Assembly: GCF_030272615.1 (NCBI RefSeq)
Contig: NC_081405.1
Coordinates: 647,218,920 to 647,282,919 of the forward strand
DNA: 64,000 nucleotides
Source: Cryptomeria japonica
Lineage: Eukaryota; Streptophyta; Pinopsida; Cupressales; Cupressaceae
Direction: 5' to 3'
Positions 1 through 12,448 of the stretch are shown piece after piece. The notes below the pieces were generated by a model. The model did no database searches, had not been told where the DNA came from, and was given only the letters and a program-made list of their open reading frames with translations. A program made the translations under genes and the position numbers. How positions within the stretch are numbered: position 1 is the stretch's first letter; each line of letters opens with the position of its first letter.

Positions 1-163
1 CACCACAACCAACAAAGGTGTAAAAAGTTGTTTGCAATGCATGGATTTTTAGGATTGTCCATTGAGAAAATAGAATTAAAGTATGGAAGTAGGATCTGCC
101 AGCTCCTGAGGAAAAGACCATGTCAGACAATAATTTCTATTTTCTTGCCTGTGAAGAAAGACC

Positions 164-3100
164 ATGTCAGACAATATCAACGAACAAAAAAATAAGGAGA
201 CAATTGCTAGATTGTGGTCTAACTTGAAAAGAAAAGGTGATGGAAAATGTTATTGTCCATGCAAAATTTGTAAGGGGTTAAAGATGAGAAGATTTCTAAT
301 CAAAACAATGAAGAAACATTGTAGGCTGCATGGTCACATTGAAGGTGGACATGATTATCATCCATTGGTAAGTTTTTCATTATATCATTTTGACAATTTA
401 TATACATAATAAATCACGTGATGATGAGATCATGATCACAGTTTGTTTATGTATATCAATTTTATATAGGTCAAGCACCTTGGAGCACATGGTATGGATC
501 AACACAACCCTGAGAATATGGTTTTCAAAGTGGACGAACATGGAGGTGTGAATATCGAAGCTGAAGATAATGATCCCATGGAAGATGACGATCATGAGCT
601 AGAAAACACAATTGAAGATGATGGTACAAATACATTGATCCATGACTCATTTAGTACTTGCACAGCTGATCATGATGATGAAGATGACCTTGATGTTGTT
701 CATGATGTCCCTCTACTTGAGAAGGCATCTAAGGACCTTTATGAAGGCTCGTAGGCAACTCTTCTCTCTATTGTATTGTTGTTGGTGAACTTGAAGGTTA
801 TGAATGGTTTATCCAACATAACAATGTCATGTATGTTAAGGCATGTCATATATGTCATAATAAACTATGAATCATGTTGTACCATTAATATTCTCTATTA
901 TAACAAATTATATTTTGTTGTTGTAGATTGATAGGTGAGTTTTTGTTACCACCATCAAATATTCTACCTCACTCATATCAAAAATTATCTGTCGTTATGA
1001 AAGATATTGGAATGGAGTATCAAGAAATAGATGCTTGTCCCAATGATCATATTATATATCACAAACAACATGAATTTCAAACTGAATGCCCTGAATGCCA
1101 TATCAATATATATCAAATAGATCAAATAACAAAAAGGGTTCCTTGCAAGGTTCTTCGCTATATTCCCATTATTCCACGTATGCAATGATTATTCAAGTGC
1201 ACTAGCTTGGCACAATTTATGGCTTACCATGCATGCAATAGAAGTCGAGATGACATTATTCGAATGCCTACAGATGGTTTAGCATTTATGGACATAGAGG
1301 AAAAGTGGCCACACTTTAAAGAAGAACCTCGTAATCTTAGGCTTTCATTGGCAGCAGACGGTGTCAATCCATTTGGAGAGATGAGATCTGTTTACTCAGT
1401 GTGGCCTATTTTTGTTATCAACAATAACATTCCTCCATGGATCTCAATAAAGAGGGAGCACATAGTGTTGGCAATGATTGTTCCAGGTATTTTATCATTT
1501 AAATATAGTCGTCTAAATTTAATTATAAATATTGTAGTAAAATGGTCATAATAATTATGTAATGTTTTTGTTCATTCGATTAGGTAAGTACCAAGTTAAA
1601 GATATGAATGTATATATCGAGCCTCTTATCGATGAGTTGCTGGAGTTATGGAATGGTGTCACTATGTATGACATCTCTAGACCAATAGGACAAAGACAAT
1701 TTCAATTCCGTGCGATGCTTCTATGGACAATACACAATGCCCCAGGGCTAACACATTTTTGTGGTATGTTATAGTGTTTAAGCTGTGCATGAACATTATA
1801 ATTCAAAAAATTATCATATTTAATCCAATTATACATTATCTTGTAGGTCTTCAAACAAAGGGAAAATTTGCATGTCTTGTTTGTGGTCCAAAGATGAAAT
1901 CTTGTCATTCAAAAAGTTTAGGAAAGTAGGTGTTTGATGAGTATAGGCACTTTCTCCACAAAAATCATAAGTATCAAAATACTGAAAAACATCTTTTCAA
2001 TGGGAAAGAAGAGAATACATCAAAGCCACGAAGAATGACACCTCACCTATGGAAGTTGGAATATAATAGAATTAATCGTCAAGGTAATGCCATTCCATCT
2101 ATTGGTTTGTCATAAAACATATTTTCTCTTTTGTTTTGTTTACTAATGATGTGATTGATGATCATGAAGGCCGTGAAGGCATAAATGACCACCTTCCTAA
2201 GGGAATAAAAAGTTATCCCTGACAATTTAGTAGGTTGCCCTACTACGAGTAGTTACAAATTGTTCATTTGTTTGATAGTATGCATATTGGAAAGAATATA
2301 ACAGATACATTATGGAAAATATTGGATGGAAGGCATGACAAAGAAAAAATTGTCAAAATATGTAGTGACATTCAGGATTCCAATCATGCAATGATAAATG
2401 TCATTCAATCAAATAGCCATGGAGACTAGATTAATATAAGTGAGCTTCCTTGGTTATTAACGGACTAGCAAAGAAATGCTATAAAAGAAGTCATACAAAA
2501 AATTTGATTTCCCACAGGATTTGCTGCAAACATAAACAATCTCATATCAAAGAAAAGTGAATTTGGGCCAGGGATGAAAACGCATGATTGGCATACCTTC
2601 ATTAAGGTAATTCATCTTCTTGTGTTTTAGTATGTATTTAAGTACTAAGCATATGTGTACTTTTCATTATGTTATAAAAAAATGAAAAGATAATTTTAGA
2701 ATTGTTGCAGTACGTTCTACCTCTATCTCTCCCAGATGACTTCGACAATAATGTCAAGAAAGTCATATATGATCTTGGAAAATACATAAGGTAAGTAGTG
2801 ATATTTGTTTAGTTCATTGGATAGATATTATATTTGCGATTTGTTTTACTTCTTATGTAATATATTTTTTTGCATCTTGAATACCTTATAGGTGGTTGTC
2901 ATGTAAAGAAATCCATAAAGACGATATAAAATATTGTAAGAGAAAAATTCCTCATTTAATGTGTGAAATGTAAAAGTGTCTATCTCCAACTTTTTTCAAT
3001 GCACAAGAACACTACCTCATACACCAAGTTGAGGAGATTGAATTGTGTGGACCTGTACACACTAGGTCAATGTGTATGGTTGAGAGGCACTTGAAATTTT

Positions 3101-4269
3101 TGAAGGCTTTGGTTTGACAAAGAGCACATCCTGAGGGTTCTATGGTGGAGGGATATATGGTATACCAGACTATGGTGTACATTTCTGAATATCTTCCTAA
3201 GTTTGCAACAAAGATCCATGTGGATCGCATTTGGGATCCCAACACCATTAACAAATTTGAAGGGGAGTACTTGACGGGGAAAGGTAGATTGAGGACAGTG
3301 AGAGGTAATTATAAGATGTTATTGTAGTTAATTAATTCTTAATCTTAAAAATAAATCGATTTTAAGACATCTATTTATTTTTTGTACAGTTGGTCGAGAG
3401 TGGGATGCACTACATTTGTATATTGCAAACAATCTTGATTGGATGATAGTATGGATTGAACATTGTCAACATTCTGGATGCACGTTAACATGGGAAGGTG
3501 TGGTTTCATTGGTTAAAGAAGCACATTGTAATGGAGATTCCAATGTTACGCAAAGGGAATTGATTTAGCATATGGTTTAAGAGATAAAAAGGTATGTATA
3601 AATTTATTAATCACCCATATGTTTATCAACTCACAATGAAATAAATTTTACATGTTTGACATATCACAGGTCAAACACCACAACGCCATGTGTTGCAATG
3701 GTCATAAATTTTGCATAAAAAAGTTGGATGACACGAAGAAAACTTGTGATTCTGGCATCACTACAGACTTTGAGGTGACAAATATTTCATCGAGAAATGA
3801 CATTCATCCTCAATAGTCTCAAAATCGATACTATGGCATTTTGGATGATATACTTGAGTGTGACTTTAATTCCTTCAAATTAGTTTTGTTCGTCGTCAAA
3901 TGGTACAGGCTACGATTGAATAAAAATGATCCTGATAGAACTGTTATTGAACATGATAATAGTTTTATAATTCTAAATACAAGGTCATTTGAACTAGTTG
4001 GGGATGAGCCCTATGTTCTTCCAAGCCAATGTGAGCAAGTATTTTACTCAGAGGTTCCACATAAACCGGGTTGGTCATTTGTTGTTAGACATGATCCAAG
4101 AGGAAAGTCGATAAAGTATAATATGATGGAAGAAGAAGATACCAAAGAAGAAGATACCGAAGAAGTAGAAGATGAAGTGGATGATGATCATGATTGACAG
4201 TTTCACAATGATGATGAAGAAGAACAAGAAGAAGAACAAGAAGAAGAACAAGAAGAAGAAGAAGAAGAA

Positions 4270-4303
<34 letters not shown>

Positions 4304-4356
4304 GCAAAGATGTTGATGATGATGATGATGACGACGATGACAATGATGACGACGAC

Positions 4357-4416
<60 letters not shown>

Positions 4417-4482
4417 GATGATGATGATGATGATGATGATGATGGTGATGATGACCTTGATGTTCATGATGATGAGGAATGA
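164..4482 (+). pseudogene. TNP2-type CACTA transposase, multi-exon pseudogene
   Basis: Exon 1 (164-367) starts MSDNINEQ and encodes the N-terminal transposase-associated domain with a CPCKIC motif; it splices cleanly (g|gtaag ... tatag|g) to 470. An acidic stretch follows (to about 790). Exon 3 (about 917-1486) opens the TNP2 core (LPHSYQKL, HACPNDH-like DACPNDH, CPECH, KVLRYIPIIPR). It continues in 1584-1763 (IEPLIDELLELWNGV, LLWTIHNAPG) and 1847-2083 (TKGKFACLVCGPK), each with matching GT/AG phases. DUF4218-like sequence lies at 2280-3310 (MHIGKN, LPLSLPDDF, EEIELCGPV) and DUF4216 at 3830-4130 (YYGILDDILE, QCEQVFYSE, GWSFVVRHDPRG). In-frame stops at 752, 1186, 1927 and later make it a pseudogene. 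The 1186 stop falls where relatives have Arg, consistent with CGA to TGA. Family assignment is secure; exon ends after 2100 are approximate. Confidence 0.85.
4201..4482 (+). repeat. GAA/GAT microsatellite encoding an acidic tail
   Basis: The tract begins with GAAGAACAA units and becomes an almost pure GAT run with a few GAC, AAT and GGC interruptions. Read in the frame of the DUF4216 exon it encodes about 90 residues, nearly all Glu and Asp, and ends at TGA 4480-4482. A single TGA at 4195-4197 separates it from the upstream exon. Both strands also give long open frames here (poly-Met and poly-Ile); these come from the repeat and are not genes. Confidence 0.8.
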
Positions 4483-4909
4483 AATGTATGAGGAATGCGA
4501 TTAGTATATTATCTATTGAATATTGACTTCTTGATAGAATTTTTTTTACATAATTAATTCATTCTATTTTGAATTCTAATGCCATTACATAATTAATTCA
4601 TGATGCACCTTTTAATATGGAGATGGAGATAGGGGGTGTGACTATTTATGTGACAATTTTTAAACTGTGTTTATTTATGGAAATTGTATTGTTTATTATC
4701 TATGTGACTATCTATGTGACCATTTAGTTGAGGATCCTACATAGTCTACATAAATTAAAGGTAAGGAATTACAAAATTTACAATGATTTTGATGACAACA
4801 TCTTTTTATTATTTAATACTCTTTTTGTCTACAAAATTCATGTTGTTCATGTTGTGTATGATGTAATTTCGCTAACGTTTTTTATATTTTTTCTTTGTCA
4901 TAGGCCAAC

Positions 4910-7729
4910 ATGGATCCATCACATAGCGCAGATAGAGATGTACCTTGTGACACTTCTACCAAGTAGGTAAACCTCATTAATTGTACAAATTAGGTAGAAG
5001 CAAACTGTTACATTATTATGTTCTTTTTTTTAGTGATTTATACTAATTTTGTAATTGTTAATGATATTCTTGACACAAACAGATGTTCGAGGAAAGGGAA
5101 AGGGAGTTGCAATACCTAAGCACCTTTCTATGGATGTGGAATCATTAGGGTTAAGCAATGATGACCCTGAAGATCCCACAAACCTTGTGAAATTCTTTAA
5201 AATTCCTCTTATAAAAATTAGAAAAGAGATTGTTGCTTTGGCAGCCGTGCATCCTACCATTGATGAGATACAATAGAGGGTGGAATTATTATATAAGACA
5301 GAAGAAAACTTGCAAGTAAGCAGTAATGAAAGCTTTACTTATAACAAAAGTTCAATAATGGTTTATATTTTATTCTCTTTTTATGTCATTAACTAAAATA
5401 TGTACGTATTATTTTTACAGCAATTTATCCACCCTCATGAAAGTCGTTCCTATGATCAGGGTGTTGCAGGATCAGGTGATGACAATTTTCTTGTATTATC
5501 ACTTGCTTGGCTTATCACTCTGAGTATCCAAAACACATCATACTTGATACTGTCAATTTTCAAAATAAAGGTTCATCCTTGCTTACAATTCTTGCACTTT
5601 TCATATATTTAATGTTTGATATATTTAATGTATTATTCTTTAGATGTTGTCAATGTTACTGTCCAAATGCCGATGTCACCTCATCGGAGCTCACCCTCAC
5701 CTGTATTGCTGACTACAATGTCGGCAACACGTAGCATGCAGACATCCTCTAGTGCACGTCATATTGGCCCACCCATTGTTGGTAGATCCCTCTTTTACTC
5801 TATCTTCTATCACGTGTTTATTTACCTTCAAGTGTTCTTTCTTGAATTCTAATGCCATTTCATAGTGGATTCATTTTTTGCAGGAGGAGATGCACGTGAG
5901 GATGTGCCAGAGGTGACTACTACTGATAACATGGCATCATTTCCTATATCTTCTTGTATTGCTATTACGGGAACATTGCAGGCCACATTCATGGTGAGCG
6001 ACGAAGAAATGCTTCCCTTAAAGATACAAAAGGTTCCAGGTACTTTAAAATTATTATTATATATACTCTAATTGTAATTTACTTTATGATCACTCGTTTT
6101 GGACTAATATTGATCCCATGAATTTTTTGCAGGCAATGATATTTTCTATACACATCTTAGTGACATTGCATTGCAGATATTTGGGCCCACCATACGTAAA
6201 AGGTGGTACATCATATGTGAACTAACCCTTATCCACTTTTGATTTCATATCATTGCTAGAATACTTTTCCTTTGATCCATTTCTTAAAGTGTAATAAATG
6301 TAGCTTCAGTTCATTTCTGAATCTAACAGGTTTGTTTTTGCTTTAAAAGGTGGAATGACCAAGAAAAAAGGTTAAAAGATGAATTGACAAACCAAATGGT
6401 TGAGTGGTTTGGAAATGACACCTTTGACAAAACCAAGCTCCTTGAAAAAGTTGGCACATATCTAAAGTATGTGAGGGACCAATACAGGACCCATTTGGAG
6501 AGGAACCTAAAGTACGAGCATCCCCCCATGATTTTAGAGAGGGAGTGGAAGGACCTAATTTTGGATGCCAAGGAGAGAATTGAAAGGAAAAAAGGAAATA
6601 CACTAGTAGATGCCAGAAGAAGGTAGGAGATACTATTAAGAATGTAATTATGTACTAATTAATTACTCTTTATAGTTATATATTCTAACATATTTCAAAC
6701 TTTTTATAGACTGAGTGACATGTCAAAGGCAACCAAGGGAAGGCAAGAAAAGCATGGGCAACACAAACTTGGCTTTGGTGGTTACATGAAACTTGATGCA
6801 CGAATTGTAAGTATCTCATGTAAACTCCCATATTGTCTCAAAATATTAATAAATTGCAAACATTTTTTTTTAATCAAGCAATGCAAGCAAAATTCACGAT
6901 ACCAAGCAAAAATGCAGGGCTCTGAATTCAATAGAGCGCCCACAGAAGATGACAAGAGAATTGCCTACCAGCAAGGCTATTCAGCCGTGGCTGATTGGCT
7001 ACAAGAATTGAGTGGGCATACACAACATTCAAGTGCATCCATCACACAAGTAAATATGGTAAATGAAAGTTGTTTCAAATTGAATACTTTACCAATAATC
7101 TAATTGATGTTGAGTTCCAACATAAAGTGACTATATTTGTTTTATATAAGCAAGCAATGATAACAATGTGCATGTCATTGGAATGCATCCTGCTAATTGT
7201 GAAACACCACCTACACATGAAGGTCTAGATGTGCATCCCAGTAGTGGAGGTATTCATTTGCTATTCAAATTAATTTATTTAGCTATTAATACAATTAAAC
7301 ATCTTAATTTGTAATTAGAGTAGTAATTAATGTAACCTTTCTTGTTAATATTTTAGAGCATGTAGTCAGTGGTGAGAAAGTGGAGCATGATCTGGGTACA
7401 CAACCTGAAGAACGTGATGTTCCCCACTCAGGTGAAGAGGACCATGGTGTTCAACATGTTGAGGTTGAGGATACACAAAATGATGTGGCCCCATCAGGTA
7501 AAGAGCACAACAATTATGTTCTCTAAATTAATGAAATACTTGTAACAATAATATTTTTTTTGTTTTGAATTTAACCCATCTCTTTGTTATTGCAGAGGAC
7601 CCCCCTTCGCTTCAGTGTCCTCGTAGTCAATATAGGACTAGGCATACATTGAGATCACGAGCAGTTGGCGGAACATCTGTAGAGGGGGAAATGATGAAGA
7701 CACCGATGTTCCACTTAGTCTTTTCATAG
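4910..7729 (+). pseudogene. Second CACTA gene, Ptta/En/Spm plant transposase-like
   Basis: ATG 4910 (MDPSHSADRD) begins a chain of short exons with plausible GT/AG borders. Segments are at 5082-5310 (KGKGVAIPKHLSM), 5640-5780 (Ser/Pro-rich), 5884-6040, 6130-6210 and 6350-6626 (RWNDQEKRLKDEL...KYVRDQYRTHL...PPMILEREWKDL). The chain continues at 6711-6805 (KATKGRQEKHGQHKLGFGG), 6915-7060 (TEDDKRIAYQQGYSA), 7350-7500 (acidic) and 7596-7729, ending at TAG after the residues HLVFS. The central charged helical part looks like the plant transposase family PF03004, which accompanies TNP2 genes in CACTA elements; that match is by eye. A stop at 5274 and uncertain joins suggest decay. It lies 430 bp downstream of, and parallel to, the transposase. 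Confidence 0.6.
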
Positions 7730-7789
7730 CTTCAAAGAAAAAACAAAGAAATAAATGATTGTAATCTAACTTATTTGATAATGACTGAT

Positions 7790-7990
7790 TTTTATGTGTT
7801 AGTGAATGTAATTATGTGCCAATTAATGGTTATGGATGATATGTGTTAAATAATATTGATGAATGTTGCGTGTTAATTAATGTTAATCAATGTTATGTGT
7901 TAATGAACGTTATGTGATATTAATGAATGAACTCTATATTTTATTAATGGTAGAAAGAATTAATTAATGAATGTTATAAGATGTTAATGG
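7790..7990 (+). repeat. Subterminal direct repeats of the CACTA element
   Basis: About ten imperfect copies of a short unit resembling AATGTTATGTGTTAAT occur in 200 bp (for example near 7835, 7861, 7891 and 7905). CACTA elements carry such arrays inside their ends, where their DNA-binding protein attaches. The position just after the second gene fits that reading. Confidence 0.5.
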
Positions 7991-8049
7991 CGAATTTAGA
8001 GTGATGTTAGCGGGGGGAGGGGCCAAATGAGCTTCCACCTTCACGTGGT

Positions 8050-8700
8050 TGGCCCTATTAAGTAGAGAATATTAAACTATTCTCAAAACCAAGCGTAGCT
8101 CAACAAGGTAACACACTTTTCAATATTTCATTATGTTGCACAGTTAATCTTATTGAATAATGTATATTGAATCTTAATTGCAGGGTCCAACAGAGCCAAC
8201 AAGAACAACAACACCATGAGTTGCAGGGTATAATGAACTCCCATATTGTCTTATCTGTACATGAACAATATGAGTTACTTCTAGTGTTGATATCCAAGGT
8301 GGGACTGTAAAAGTTATGAATATGCCTCATCCTTGTAAGTTTTTTTTATTACAATTCCTAATTCTTGAGACTAAACTTTTTGTTCTTGATGTTTTTCACT
8401 AGTTGTCATAACCTCTGACTTTGATACTTGTGCCTTAATAGAACTAGAAGTTTCTTGTATGCATACTTGGTCAAGGACTACATTATGATGCTATAGGGAT
8501 ACAAACTAAGATTATTTATTGTATTGAGTTGCACATTTGACATGACTTGCCCTATGACTGCTATGCACATTTATGTATATACACTATTTCTAGTTTGTAT
8601 ATTGATATTAATTTTGAGAAAATATTGCAAAACTCAGAGTATTCTCCATAAGACTAGAGAAAAGCTCAGATAAATTTCTGTAGCGTTTTCTTACAATTAC
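8050..8700. other. Unassigned AT-rich spacer
   Basis: No open frame, LTR end or RNA gene could be supported. A CACGTG core inside a short palindrome sits at about 8052-8070. The left limit of the accessory ORF described next is also uncertain here. Confidence 0.3.
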
Positions 8701-11700
8701 TTGCGATCATTTTTTTAGGAGTCTTGGTATCCATTTATAATAGTATGGATGCATACAAGCTTTGGACCCTTCAAAAGAAAGTTTGTTACAAACAACCAGT
8801 CATTTTCAAGAAGTGGTTATAAGTCCTTTTCAGCATCCATGGCTTCCTTTGCTTGTTGTTCTATTGCAACCTCCTATAACTGCTCTCGAGCATCTTCTTT
8901 CTATCCCATATACTTATCTTTCCACTCCTAATACACATCATCATGAGGCCAGGTAAAACTAGCAATCTTCTATTTCATATCTTCTAGCCGCTTCCAAGTG
9001 ACTCATACATGCCCAATCTCTGTTTTTATGAAACCATAATGAGATTTCACTTTTTCAATTTCCTCAATTGTTTGGACAAATAAGGATGTGTCATCAGTAC
9101 TAATAATCTGATTGATCCTTAGGGACAAATTGTGGTCCACCTCCTTTAACCAAGTCTTCTCTTCCTTTAGCTGGACAAGACCAATGAAACCTCCTGAAAA
9201 CATTTCAAATTTATGATTTGAATATTCTTTCCTATAAATTTGGGCTTTTCTTTTTGTACCTGCTCCTTCCACTGAAATAATATTCATCTCTTTAATAAAC
9301 TCACATGTGGACCTTAGATTGTCATTATCTTCTGCATCTGCATGGAAAGAACACATGAGCTCTAACTCTTTACCTCTAGGCACCCACTTATTCAAGACTG
9401 GTTCCAAAGTGGCTTCTTCTTCTCTCAATTTGATCAAAATATCAAGAATCCTCTTCATATTTATGTATACATTGGAGGTTTTGACTGAGTCAGTAAACTT
9501 CAAGATGGTGGCTTTCACCTTCTCCTCATATTTGTTTGCATACAATGTCTAAGCTTGTTTCAATTTTTCCAACTCATGTTCGACATTTTTCAGGTAATTG
9601 GGAACTAGAACGCAAAGGAAAAGGGGGATATTCAATGATGAGACTAGTAGGAGGGGATCTTGCTGGAGAGGAGGCTATCATGAGTGTAGAAGATTCACTA
9701 GGATGATATTGACCTACCAGTTGACTCTAGAGTCTAGCAATTATGCTGTCCCTATTGGCTATTCCTTCTTTAGCATCATTGTAAGCTTTTAAAATAGTCT
9801 CCAACTTCAATTGGAGATTAGCCTTTTCTTGTGCCTCTTTCTCTGCCACCGCAAGATTGAATTTTGTAGTCTCTAGGACTGTGCTTGCAGCTTCCACTAC
9901 CCCTATGTCTTGGAGTCTTTTAACTATCATGCCTCCTAAGAGGATAGAATCTGATGCATCCTTCCTTCTTTTGTTTTCATCCTTCTTTAAAGACCACATG
10001 AAAAGAGAAACATTATCTTAGCTAAATGTCACTCTTTCCATAGGCTTTGTTTCTTTCCTCACTGTATCAAGCACTAAGGCATCAACTATATCCCATTCAG
10101 GGAGAATCAACACACCAGCCTTTGCTACCATTTGTCTTCCTTTCTTACGGGTGATTGCTTTGAAATCCTCCATCATTTCTTGCTTAACCTCTTCTTCTAC
10201 TTGAGTTTTATTTTTAAGAGGCTATTCACTTTTCCTCTATTCGCATCTAGTCTTGAATTGGTCAATATTTTGCTTCCATAGAAACTGTATAAAAGCTCCT
10301 GATGTGACAAAATTACTGTCAGCTAGGAATTCTTCACTAGCTTGCTTAACAGTAAGGTCCATTTCTTGGCCCTTTAACTCACCATCAGTCAAATCCATTT
10401 CAGCATTAGGTGGCTCTTCAGGCATCCACTCTTGTGTCTCCTCATAGGTATAGGAAATCTCACTGAGACTCCCTAACAACAATAATTGTTCAGCCATAGC
10501 TTGTTCATCTCCAATGTGGATAGGAGACTGAGATGGAGAATATTGAGGCTTATCAGTTTCAATTTCCCTTCCCACTCTCTGCTTCTTAGGGGAATCTTGG
10601 ATGTCAATGACATCTTCAATTTTCCTCTTCCCTTTTGAAGTAGAAGGCTCACCTGTCACTGGCATTATCACAGTGTACTTTGACCTTTTGTGCATTACAT
10701 AGTCACCACATGGGATATCTCTAGCAAAGGCAGGCTTAGCCAATACCATCTTAGCCTTACCAGGCTCATTTTGCATTATGGCCTCCCTCTTTTCTTTTAA
10801 GGTTTGCATGAGATCTTCAAAATAAAGAATCAAGAATTTTATTTTCTCCTCAAATGGATTGAAGCTAGAAAGGGGGTCATAGCCAGTGTCAAATTGATGG
10901 ATAAAATCAAGGGCTTTCTTATATGCCACCCACTTCTCCTTCCTCAATTCTTGCTCATCTAAGCTGAATTCATTTCTAATCAGATCTTCTGGGAACTGAA
11001 ATTGATGTGGCCTACCTCTGCACACTACTCTTTTTTTGAACATGCCATTGAAAAAATCCTTGGGGTCTGCACATCTTGACACTGCAGTAGACAACCTATA
11101 TGGCTTAAAGAATTCTTCAAAAAATCTCCATCCACCCTTAGTGATCACAAAATGGTGAGCCATGGTAATAGTTGGTAAAATAGTCCCTTTACCTCTATTG
11201 CTTAGCTCTGCTTCTTGTACTCCTCCAATTTGTCTCAGGATTTCTGCAATCCCCATCTTCAATGGGACCTGATAGGGTAGTAAAAAGGGGGTGCCTCAAA
11301 ATCCAAAACACTCTAAAAATAGTAGACATAGGGTACAAATATATGTCTCCCCAATTCTGAACAATCTTGATATCCTTTGCAAACTCCTTTGGTCTGAGAA
11401 ACTCCAAAAGAGCCTTAGGAATTCTAGGGTTTTCTCTGCATAGAAGAATCCTAATTTTAGATGCAAAGCATCTATCAAACTTTAAATAACTTGCATCTTC
11501 TCTATCCCAAGATAGAACAATACTCCACAATTGCACTGGCATCTCCTCTTTATCCTTGACCTTAATCAGGTCCATCTCCTTTCCAAAATAATCAGCCCCT
11601 TTGAATAGAAACATATGCATTAACATGGAGTACCATCCAAATGGCCTATCCACCTTACCATTTTTTATTCCTACTAGCCCTTTATGAATTTCATCAACAA

Positions 11701-12448
11701 GGTATGAGGCATAATCAAATGTTATTGCTAGGGAGGGGTTTAGAGTTTGTGTAATCATTAACATATAATGGGTTGGCATATTCTTTTCAGCATCCTCTCC
11801 AAAAATTTGGCATAATGTCCAATACATACCCTTAGCTCTCAGAGTGAATAGGTTGAGAGAGAATGGTTCCATTGTGTTGGGGCCTACAACTATTAACCCC
11901 CCTATCTTTACAAAGAATTCTCTCAATCGACCACTTCTAAGATGATCCCTTTGTGTGTTGTAAACATGGGCTAACGACTCAAAGTCAATAGGTTCTAACA
12001 AATTGGAGGACTCATTGAGTTTAAACACTTTCCTGAATTCATCTTCATTTATCTCAATCAAGACTGATCCCTTAATGTTCCTGATGCATCTTTCCATAAA
12101 GTCATAATTATGTGCAATCAGGGCTAACAGATCTACATCCATAAAAACACCTGGGACCACAAGCTTTCCTACATCCTGCTCCCATATGCCATTCAAAGGA
12201 GCTAGGGAATTCCTCTACCCAAAATTGACTTTGAAGAGTCCTAAGCCTGACAATCCTATTTTAGGGTCCCTCAACCAATTACCCTTATCATAAAGGCCAT
12301 CTCCAATTTTTAGACGAGGGTTCTTAGGTACTAGCTCTTTGGCCTTAGCCCCAGCATTGGTGGACATTGTTAATTGCTCTAAAAAATCATCACAGATATT
12401 TCAGTCCTCGTAATTCACTTTCCCTGTAAATTCTCTTCTGGGTGCCAT
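8700..12448 (-). pseudogene. Accessory ORF of a retrotransposon, lineage 1 (about 1250 codons, broken)
   Basis: ATG at 12448 (MAPRREFTGK). Reading leftward, the N-terminal 380 residues look globular and helical (EINEDEFRKVFKLNES, MYWTLCQIFGED, RPFGWYSMLMHMFLF). One frameshift at about 11270 continues into FEEFFKPYRLS. A basic linker follows at about 10590-10640 (KGKRKIEDV, SPKKQRVGRE). The C-terminal third is coiled-coil-like (about 9999-9727, then after a second shift 9545-9003 and on to about 8700: EKEAQEKANLQLKLETILKA, IEEIEKVKSHYG). Stops lie near 12402, 12214, 10237, 9000 and beyond. The domain order and the spacing of hydrophobic motifs match the accessory ORFs at 19-31 kb and 62-64 kb, though residue identity is low. 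The N-terminal part recalls the putative plant transposon protein family PF20167 by pattern only. Function unknown. Confidence 0.6.

Larger units (their letters stand above)
1..8050 (+). mobile_element. CACTA (En/Spm) DNA transposon, 5' end outside window, decayed
   Basis: Two genes in the same direction make up the element: a TNP2-type transposase gene (164-4482) and a second gene (4910-7729). They are followed by an AT-rich tract of short direct repeats (about 7790-7990) like the subterminal repeats of CACTA elements. This two-gene layout is the usual one for plant CACTA transposons. The left terminus lies before base 1 or was not recognised, and I found no clear CACTA/TAGTG terminal inverted repeat near 8000, so both limits are approximate. 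The many in-frame stops show the element is not autonomous today. Confidence 0.75.

Noticed and set aside
4075-4504. Long poly-Met (+) and poly-Ile (-) open frames
   Set aside because: They are alternate readings of the GAT/GAA repeat; only the Asp/Glu frame continues the transposase exon.
9307-9552. Plus-strand frames inside the accessory ORFs (here, and at 20757-21379 and 29293-29915)
   Set aside because: They are antisense shadows of the longer minus-strand frames, rich in Phe/Ser from complementing Lys/Glu codons.
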